Source: Rattus norvegicus (taxonomy: Eukaryota > Chordata > Mammalia > Rodentia > Muridae). From it: 64,000 nt of DNA. Shown here one piece after another: positions 56,260-64,000 of this stretch. The translations under genes were made by a program, and so were the position numbers. The stretch spans positions 19,442,501-19,506,500 of the forward strand of contig NC_086028.1 of NCBI RefSeq assembly GCF_036323735.1, written 5' to 3'. Every line of letters starts with the position of its first letter. Within the stretch, counting starts at the first letter, position 1. The notes under the pieces are model-generated. The model was not told where the DNA came from and did no database searches. It saw only the letters and a program-made list of their open reading frames with translations.

Positions 56260-58125
56260 GTGTTTGAAGTTTTAACATGAGCTGTGTTCATCCAGCTCAT
56301 TGCAGTAGCCCCTGTGGTGGTTCATGTGCCTGAAGCATTTTGTTTATTTTTTTAAATGACTGAAGGAGCAAAAGAATACAAATGAAGAGTAAGGTGGTGT
56401 TTTCTTCCCTGGTTTCCTTGACAAACGAAGTTGGTGGCCGACAGTGCTGGGAAAATAATGGCACCCATGATCTGCTCTCTAAGACACAGGGAGCCAGTCT
56501 CCTACCTCAGTCTGGTTCCACAGGCTGATGGTGACCCTGACCCTGACCCAAACAGAGGCATGGCTCCACTGCTGTTCTCAAAGCTTCAGGGGAAGAGCAG
56601 GATGCCAGAGCCTTGCATGCCACACAAGCCCATCTACCAGTGTTTCTGAGCTCCTGTGACCTGTCAGGAGCCATACTGCCTAGGCTACAGACCAGCCACA
56701 TTGCTATAAATCAAGGCATCTCCAGATAGAGGGGAACAGCTTAGAGACTCAGTTTGTGCATCTATAAAACAAACAGGATTGTCTTGGGAGTTTTTAGGCT
56801 TGATTTTCTTAGGCATTTCAGGTCCCAAGAGTGAGGCTCAGAATGTTTGGAGGACCCTGAGGTTCCCTGCTTTTCCTAGAACAGCTCTACCTCATTGTGT
56901 TGCAGATATTGAAATGCTACTCAAGCTTGCATTTGGAAAGACAATCCCACTACTAAGAGAGATTTGTGAATTACTGACTAAGATTCTCACGGGTTCTAAA
57001 ATTTAAGGTTTCATTACCAAGATTATATTAGCCATCGAAGCCTCTTGTCGATGAGAAATCATCCAATTGTCAAACACTTCAGGAGATTCCTACAGTGAGC
57101 AGGGCTAGTAGACACCAAATGAATTAACAAACAAGCTAAGAAAAGAGGGGGCCCATTAAACAGAGGTTCTTGGGAGGTAGAAGGGGATGAGAGAGAGCGC
57201 CCGAGTCTGACAGCCTTGAAGCCAAAGCTTTGTGTTGTGGGGCAAGCCTAGGAAGATGAGTGAGAGATAAGTTAGAATCAGGGACATAGGTGAAAGCCAA
57301 ATGGAGAGAGTGACCCTAGTATCCTAGGACTAGGAGAATCAGGTTACAGAGAGCCTGGACAGGGTGGTACACTGTGAGAGGGAATCAGGAGCACAGCAGA
57401 GCCAGGTGACTGTGGGACATGAAGACTACAGGAGGAGCTTCGATTGATCTAAAGTGCAGTGAGACAGCATCATGGCAGGTTTGTATAGAGGGGGCTGCTG
57501 TGATCTGACAGTGCACTGTCACACCGCACACGCGGAGCCAAGAGGAAGGCAGAGAATGAAATGAGCACTAGTGGAACCCACTGGTTGTCAGGGTGGTGCA
57601 GATAGGACAGGAAGGAGACCCGAGGATAAGCCGCTGGGACCGCGTGGAAAAGGCTAGTGTGGCAGCGAGGAAAATGAAAACAAGATTCTGTGATCAGCAT
57701 GCACATAATCGAGGGTCATTTTGGGTAAGATGTGGTTTTCGATAGACCCAAAATACGCATGCTCCTCTTTGAGAAGGCTTATTGAGAAAGTTTTCAATCT
57801 GGGCAATCTCCAGATTAGAAACATTAAAAAAAAAAGATGTAGATTATAGTATTAACTCTTTGATTTTAGGGGTGTGTGCAGTAACACCTGCTGACAGATC
57901 TGACCAAGCAATTACGTGAACACAAGTGGAAGGGATACATGCTCAACTCAAGGACCCAGAGGCCAATGATCAATGACGGTGAAGGGCCTTCCAAAGACTC
58001 AGAATTGTGCCTCGGACTTCAGAGACTGCATTAGAACACATCTTTCTCCCTGCTAGGAAAACAAGACCAACATATAAAAAGTGTTTTACCAACTAAAGAA
58101 GACTTGAGGTCTTAAGGCTAATAGC
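56260..58125. other. Mostly unique sequence, no gene seen
   Basis: 56740-56795 may be a MIR core (gagactcagtttgtgcatct, ataaaacaaacagg). An imperfect GACCCT repeat (gtgaccctgaccctgaccc) lies near 56530. Frames here are unsupported. Confidence 0.35.
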
Positions 58126-58129
58126 AAGT

Positions 58130-58270
58130 TCAAATCCCATCCCCAAGACTTAGGATATGTCACATAATCTTCTCTAATTCAAAAACAATGCTTACCAGCT
58201 TCCTAGTAGGGATTACATGAGATTTGCAAATATTTTGCTATAAAACATGGCACACATGGTAAGGGAGATT
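58130..58270 (+). mobile_element. MIR SINE fragment
   Basis: ttaggatatgtcacataatc, ggattacatgagatttgcaa and taaaacatggcacacatggt follow MIR core to 3' end order. Confidence 0.55.
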
Positions 58271-58274
58271 GCTG

Positions 58275-60245
58275 ACCCTAAGTACAGGAAGGAAAGGGAG
58301 AGGGCAAACATGTGAGCAAATCAAGCTGTCTAAGAGGAAAAAGGATGAGGGGGAAGAGCCTCCTGATCAAAACTCACCAATGGCTTCTCAGTGTCTAAAC
58401 CCACGGCTGTGGGCCCCATTCCACCATAAACTTGTAATAAACAAAACCACAGGCATTGTCTACAAATCACCCATCACTTCTTTCTTCCCACCCTAACAGA
58501 CATGGAGGAGCAAAGTGAAAATGTTTACTATTTGGTTCTAAGCCCAAAGTTTAAATCCAAATTTACAAAGAAAAATGCCCTGATACTTAAAGATACATGA
58601 AATGAGCCAGATCCTTCCTCCCAGTCAATCACAATTCTGCGTCACATTTGGTACCGCTTTTCAGGAGCCCATTCCATCCCTCAGTGGCATCATAGGATCT
58701 CATCTCCTGCTGCAGTAGGGATGTGGGTTTACTCTTTTTCAGAGTCTGCATCATGACCATTAGAGTGCACACCTCTTAACAGGCTTCCAACTTTGAACAA
58801 GTTCAATGTGAGTCATATACTGGGTAAGCATAGTATACTAAAAAGACATGTATATTTCATTCATCCCACAACTACTGATAATACATCACCGAGAGGGAAA
58901 GAAAACTAAAATCAAATTTACTCTTGATTAAATAAGCGTGAACATATCGATGCCATGCTAACGATAGAACTTTGTACCACGGATGTCCTAGCAAGAGCAT
59001 GGAGTCGCAACTGCTTTGAAGACAGAGGCAAGAATTCAAAGGGGAGCTTGAGCAACACAGCAAGAGCTCACCTCTTAAATAAATTTCTCAAAATTTGCCT
59101 CATGGCACAGAAGGCAAGGCAAGTTAGATAATATGTGATTAAACTCATTGGTTCTCTGAAAATTCAACGAAGATCTCCTCTGTGCCAATCCAGGGTAGAT
59201 GGTCAGGACCTCTTATTCTCAGGGAGCCTCTAGTCCAGTTGAAGAGACAGAGTGTCAGGGGGGTGATGACACTACAGGGAAGCAAGGACATACCAAAGCG
59301 TGTGAAGCATGGAGGTGACAAGTTGACAGACATGGTTCCTAGGAACACCATTTTAAGATGTTCCCTCTGTCAGGGGAGGCAGAAGACCCAAGACCCACTT
59401 ACAAATGTCTCTATCTTTATTTGTGTCCCATCTTATGAGCTAGAGTTGACCTACTCACCATCTTGGCTATCTCTTTCAAGCGTCACAATTCTGTGAAGTT
59501 TTATATAAGCCAATTCACTCGTTTCGGTCCAAGTCAAAACTTAGGCACGTAACCCTTGGCAGTGCCATCCACATGCACTCCAGAACAAAGAGCTGGAGAG
59601 GCAGAGGAAGCCTGGGGTTTGCAGAACACAGAGGTGGCCTTGGTGGCCGTGTCTGTCAGACAGGTGGACGATGACTGACTCTGTGAGGGGCTCTGATATG
59701 GGTGAAAGGCATAGTTGGAATATAAATAGTCAGTATCTTCAGTAAGTCAATGATCAAGGAGAAACTAGAAACTATTGCAAAGATCAGCTATGACTCCCAG
59801 CCTGCAGGCCTGGGGCAAGCTGCTTGATCTCTCTGGAGAATGATTCTGGACTTTGGCCAGGTTATTAATTGAGCACTAACCACCAAGACCAAAGGAACTC
59901 CCCATCAATTAGTGGGTCTGATAGCCCATGAGACTTAAATCCTCCAGAGTACTGTGTCTTTCAGCCAGGTGAATGCCTCAAGAAAAAGGACCCACAGGGG
60001 ACTGGGGACACAAAGGTTAGAACACAAATATGTGTCTCATCGAGAGAAGACGATTTCCTAAACTTCCCAGGCCCCATATAGAACACAGACTTTTCACAGT
60101 AGCTTAATGACTCCAAACAGCATGTAGACACACTGTACCACAAGATACAAACAATAGACCCATCCGAGGGGGTGGCACATGGTGCCTCTGGGTGGTGAGG
60201 TACCTGGTGATTTTTTTTCTTCCTTTAGAAAAATAACCTATGCTA
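58275..60245. other. Mostly unique sequence, no gene seen
   Basis: 59790-59855 may be a MIR core. Frames at 58269-58496, 59145-59496 and 59961-60143 are unrecognised. Confidence 0.35.
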
Positions 60246-60247
60246 TT

Positions 60248-60282
60248 TGAATAATAACATAATAATAATAAGCCCATGATAT
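60248..60282. repeat. (ATA)n-rich tract
   Basis: Imperfect AATAAT units. Confidence 0.8.
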
Positions 60283-60449
60283 CATTATAAATAGGAAAGC
60301 AACTATATTTAAAGGTCAGAGGAAAAGTGCTAAAGGGGAGAGAGTAGTGCTGACATCGGAACAGTAGCTGGCTTTAAGGAGATGGCAGAGGGAGTTTAAA
60401 AGCTGCTACAGGTTTTGGGTGGAGCAATTCAAGACCCAGAAAAGGTAGA

Positions 60450-60682
60450 AAGGCCCAGCACTTAGGAGTCTATGCTCCAGAGTCAGTCCTTAAGCTGAAG
60501 GGCCAGCTCGGCCACTCTTCAGGTAACCAACTTGGGACAAAGTACGAACCCTTCTGTTTTTCAGTGTCCACACTTATAAAACGATAAAGCAATATTATCT
60601 GCCCCTAAGAGTGTCCTGAGGGCTCAGAGAGTAAAGAAAAACACACGTCACAGTGTCTGGCATATAATCAATGGCCACTAGA
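60450..60682 (+). mobile_element. MIR SINE, near full length
   Basis: tctatgctccagagtcagtc, ggccagctcggccactcttc, tttttcagtgtccacactta, taaaacgataaagcaatatt and cagtgtctggcatataatca in MIR order. Confidence 0.68.
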
Positions 60683-60878
60683 CTCTAGGGCTCAAAATCC
60701 AGCCCAGCTTGGGTGAGGAACCTTTCCTGGAGTTGAACTCCTAATGAAAATTAAAGGATCCTCGGACAATGTGGTCCACAGAAGCAGGCATTGGGAGGTC
60801 TAAGCTGTGAAGTTCAAGGTGAAGAGACCAAGATGCATGGGTTCAGACATGTGACCGTCCCCTTTACAAGATGAGAAT

Positions 60879-60886
60879 GACGTCAC
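60879..60886. promoter_or_regulatory. CRE-like palindrome TGACGTCA
   Basis: Exact CREB/ATF consensus with CpG retained. It may sit in a very diverged MIR. Single-site matches are weak evidence of function. Confidence 0.2.
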
Positions 60887-60889
60887 AGA

Positions 60890-62220
60890 TGGTCATGTAG
60901 CAGATTTAGTACCAAATGCCCACACAGCACTTAGCCACACAAGTTTTCAACACACATTCATTACTATAAACATTCAGTAATTCAATGACTATGAAACAAG
61001 CTGCCAGTTTCCTGTATCCATGTAAGCTTAGCCACTACTTATGGAAGGGCATAGAGACTTATTCATGAAAGGACTCTATTTCTAGATTCAACTGGATGGA
61101 AAATGCCTATGCAAAGTCTAGGAATCATGGAACTGGCTTTAAGCTGTTGGTTGGTGCGCCATGCAGAACAGTGGTGGGGTCATCACCCTGAGGAGTCACA
61201 AGGCAATGCCATGGTCAGAAACTTGCTAGACCCATGAGCCAGGAGGTGACGATTCTTCAAAACTGTTAACTCCTTCTTGAGCCTGTCTCTACTGCTCTGG
61301 GAAAGCTGAAGGCGGTGGTTTACCCTTGGGTGGGATACAGAATCCTGTGGATATGGCTGGCTGCAAGCTACAAGCACACACAGTTACGTAGCCCCTGGCA
61401 TCCACAAAAAGACATGGTAGTAGGCAGATAATACCAGCAACGGGAAGAACACTTCCTATTCCTGCTGGTCATTTCCTGTCTGCTTGGCTGTAAGCTTAGC
61501 TACTTGGCGATGTCATCTCATGAACTTATCATGCGAGCCACTGCTGGCTGTCAGACCATTTTACAATTTAAAAAAGGAAGTCCTTCCGTGAGTAAGAAAT
61601 AGGGTCTAAGGTACACTTAGAATAGGAAGGTGGTTAATTGCAAAGGCTCTGTAGCAGCATCTCAAACGGACTTTAATCCTTTTGGGGACCAGTCACACAT
61701 ATGCTGGTACCCAGGATCAGGGAACAGGTGAAATCTCTCAGGGCAGTAAGCATAGGGAAAGCCAAGGTGGCCATGACATTATCTAGTAATTCCTGAGAAA
61801 GCAGAAGACCAAGAGAAAAAGTGTAGGTTGTATCCCACCTGTTACGCAGGAGCCTCCAAGCAGCAGGAATCGAATGTGTTGCCAGGAGTCCCAACTTCAG
61901 GAGCAAAGAACTATTGCTAGTGAAGCCAAGAGTCTGGCTCTGCTCAGTAAGACCGGCTACCCCACAGATCACTCTCTCTAAGATTCCCAAGTGCTGAGAA
62001 GGGAGATGCATTTGTTACTTTCTTTCAAGGTCTCTCGGTAGACCCAGGTAGGCTATAAATGACCATTACTCCTCATGGCTCTGGCTTGCATTGTTCTGAC
62101 AAGGCTAGGTCAGGACAGTTCCCTGTTCCATCGTTCATACCTGGAGTGACTTTTCAAACCACTGCCAGCATTTGTCCACCCACCAGGCAAGTACCAGGAG
62201 GACAGGGCCAAAGCTTCCTG
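60890..62220. other. Unique sequence, no gene seen
   Basis: A 112-codon minus frame at 61673-62011 and a 64-codon one at 61183-61377 have no recognised product. Confidence 0.35.
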
Positions 62221-62224
62221 ACTT

Positions 62225-62365
62225 GAAATTGCAGATACTCAGATTCAAATAATATCTCCTTAACCTTTGGTGAGCCTTGGGTTTTCTTGTCAGTTGAGAG
62301 GATGCCTCGGTCATCTGTTGTATGGATTAAATGAGATGATTCTATACTGGAAAGGCAGTGGGGGC
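62225..62365 (+). mobile_element. MIR SINE, outer copy 5' part
   Basis: cttaacctttggtgagcctt, gggttttcttgtcagttgag, ggattaaatgagatgattct are MIR core. The matching 3' end resumes at 62592. Confidence 0.55.
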
Positions 62366-62367
62366 CG

Positions 62368-62590
62368 TATTAAAGAGCCAAAGTTGGAGCGCCACCATTT
62401 ACAGTCTGATCCTGGCTCTACCACTAGCTGTTTATCTTTAGACATGTTGCTGAACCTTTCTGAGCCTCAGTGTTCTCAACTGTAAAATGGGAAGAACAGA
62501 ACCCATGCACGTAGGGGTTTTGTGACGAGCAAATGCGTTCAGACTTACAGAGTGCCTGGCACTGCACCTGTCACATTAGTGGCTACTCTG
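62368..62590 (+). mobile_element. MIR SINE, inner copy
   Basis: gatcctggctctaccactag, ctgaacctttctgagcctca, gtgttctcaactgtaaaatg, ggaagaacagaacccatgca and agagtgcctggcactgcacc give a well-preserved MIR lying between two parts of another. Confidence 0.78.
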
Positions 62591-62591
62591 T

Positions 62592-62668
62592 AAGTGGGAG
62601 TTGTTATGATTAATGTGTAGAAAGCCCTCGGCATGGTAAAAATAAGTATTCAATAAATGGTGGCTGTT
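62592..62668 (+). mobile_element. MIR SINE, outer copy 3' part
   Basis: agaaagccctcggcatggta, agtattcaataaatggtggc and tgttattcttgctagg are a second MIR 3' terminus. This one belongs to the outer copy. Confidence 0.6.
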
Positions 62669-62671
62669 ATT

Positions 62672-63155
62672 CTTGCTAGGAACATGCTCCTCGGAGGATT
62701 TTGTGCACATTTATCTCCTTGAAAGCAATAAAAATGAAGATGTTAGAGAAGAAGCGTGTCCTTAAGTAAATGTCAGTCATAGCTGGGAGAAGCCACGGCT
62801 TCTCTTGTCCCTCCAGGGTAGCCAGGACCTCTACCTGCCCCGCCTGTGCACAGGCTCTCTTCAGCTTCCCGTGGACCTGCCCTTCACACAGCCATCCACC
62901 CTCTTAGCACATGTTTATCAAGCACCTACAGGGAGGTCAAAGGAGGGCTGGCAACCCAGGCACGGAATGCAAGAACTCCAGCTACATCCTCTCTGGTTAC
63001 AGGGCGATGAGCAGTACACATGAGGTTAGTGTGCACACAAATGATTATTTAACGACAGCTGGATTTGCATCCTAAAAGTTGTGATGGTAGGGGTCTCCTG
63101 TGGTATCATTAAACAGATATAGCCACTTTCCCTCAGTCCACCTCCCCGGCAGTCA
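62672..63155. other. Unique sequence, no gene seen
   Basis: A 72-codon plus frame at 62805-63023 follows a pyrimidine-rich acceptor-like cttgtccctccag, but the middle (gtttatcaagcacctacagg) looks like an old SINE/LINE end. Confidence 0.35.
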
Positions 63156-63238
63156 TTACTTCAGTGTCTATTAAAAGTCTGTTTTAATTTCAAGAGGCCT
63201 GTGCAGATGGAATTGTGCAAAGCAATGTTTTGAGACAG

Positions 63239-63242
63239 TCTG

Positions 63243-63273
<31 letters not shown>

Positions 63274-63275
63274 GG
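63239..63275. repeat. (TTTTG)n
   Basis: Seven TTTTG-type units directly preceding the ID T-tail. Confidence 0.93.
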
Positions 63276-63377
63276 TTCTTTTTTTTTTTTTTTCGGAGCT
63301 GGGGACCGAACCCAGGGCCTTGCGCTTCCTAGGTAAGTGCTCTACCACTGAGCTAAATCCCCAGCCCCTTGTTTTTT
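63265..63377 (-). mobile_element. ID SINE (BC1/tRNA-derived), second copy
   Basis: The body at 63293-63367 is near-consensus ID on the minus strand with intact A and B boxes. It is preceded by a T-tail at 63280-63292. A probable short duplication (ttgtttttt) flanks it, made ambiguous by the T-rich context. Confidence 0.92.
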
Positions 63378-63579
63378 AACCACTGATGTGTGCCAATGTT
63401 TTCTTCTTCTTTTTTATTGTTGAGTAGTATTTCACATGTTGGATGTCACATAGCTTGCTTAACCAGACATCTATGGAAGGACTGTATCTGTCTCTCTGGG
63501 GTTATTTGAAAAAAAATGAAAAAGCTGTGATGAACGCTTGACAAATACTGTCATGGAAATCTCAGACGGGAGTCTTGAT

Positions 63580-64000
63580 GTGTTCTAGCGTTAGGGACCT
63601 AGCAACGGAGGAAGGCCTTGTCATGGCTCCTTAAAGAAATGCTATTTAAGGTGGATGTTCACAGACGGAGTTGGCTGAGTGGTGACTGAAGGGAGAGGAG
63701 TTGGTTTAGGTAGACAGGCACTTTGTTTGGAGGTCCCACACCCAAGGGCACCTTGCTCACTATGGGGATTAAGAGACAACGGCAGTAACGGCAGGCTGAA
63801 CCCTCAATACTCTCGCTCAAAGGAAACTTGGCTAAGAGGTTAGACCTTGGTGACGGTGGCTTCTCCCTTTTCAGGCACTTCCTCACTGCTCTTAAAGGCT
63901 GTCTGGCCTCCAACGCTGTTCCCACCGATGCAGTGGCCGTGTTTCTAGCTGAGCACCTCTAAATAATGACTGCAGCTGTGGCTCAGTCCCCGTAAGTGGA
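63580..64000. other. Unique sequence to window end, no gene seen
   Basis: An 88-codon minus frame at 63659-63925 is unrecognised. No repeat called. Confidence 0.35.

Larger units (their letters stand above)
63160..63570 (-). repeat. L1 LINE relic, interrupted by an ID insertion
   Basis: ttattgttgagtagtatttc, cacatgttggatgtcacata, ccagacatctatggaaggac and agctgtgatgaacgcttgac correspond to the reverse strand of an old L1 3' region (usual text gctgaatagtattccattgt). Confidence 0.5.

Noticed and set aside
56520..56552. Telomere-like interstitial repeat
   Set aside because: The gaccct repeat has under four units and does not match TTAGGG/CCCTAA.
62805..63023. 72-codon frame after an acceptor-like sequence
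   Set aside because: The middle resembles an old SINE/LINE 3' end and there is no donor or recognised product.

Overview
This is mammalian nuclear DNA from a rodent, most likely rat (Rattus). The species call rests on two near-consensus ID (BC1-related) SINEs at 192-267 and 63293-63367, the ID class most amplified in rat. It is supported by B1, B3 and B4 SINEs, MT-type LTRs, very long (CA)n, (GA)n and (TC)n microsatellites, and low CpG. There is no operon-like layout. I found no protein-coding exon I can name, no CpG island, and no rRNA, tRNA or CRISPR. Open frames of 60-165 codons exist, but the longest lie on microsatellites and the rest look like chance. I read the window as intergenic or deep intronic sequence, a gene-poor stretch.

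Layout. 0-5 kb: an ID copy inside an older SINE, a (CA)n, a B3, and a URR1-like hAT fossil. 5-13 kb: several MIRs, two B4 SINEs that each end in (CA)n, one of them inside a MIR, and an L2 3' end. 13-15 kb: four large microsatellites including a 234-bp triplet polypyrimidine tract. 15-18 kb: a DNA-transposon fossil and AT-rich unique sequence. 18-21 kb: a B1 and a complete solo LTR with an exact 5-bp target duplication. 21-27 kb: unique sequence with TAATTA clusters, a rodent medium-reiterated repeat and a Tigger-type fossil. 27-30 kb: two (TG)n loci with the same 5' flank, one growing into a 400-bp mosaic. 30.7-31.5 kb: a 112-bp-arm inverted repeat around an MT LTR. 32-40 kb: MIRs, B3 copies, a TATA-plus-splice-donor candidate at 33.1 kb, and repeat-free AT-rich islands. 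40-52 kb: many MIR and L2 relics, a MER20-like fossil and an MT-like LTR. 52-54 kb: unique islands beside microsatellites. 54-64 kb: mostly unique sequence with MIRs, a probable MIR-in-MIR nest, an L1 relic and the second ID.

The window holds roughly twenty MIR relics and few young L1 sequences, so much of it appears to be old sequence that escaped rodent-specific turnover. The repeat-free AT-rich islands carrying TAATTA, octamer or SOX-like motifs are the most plausible functional elements (distal enhancers). That is inference and needs cross-species alignment. Family names are from memory of consensus sequences, and repeat boundaries are approximate unless terminal structures are stated.
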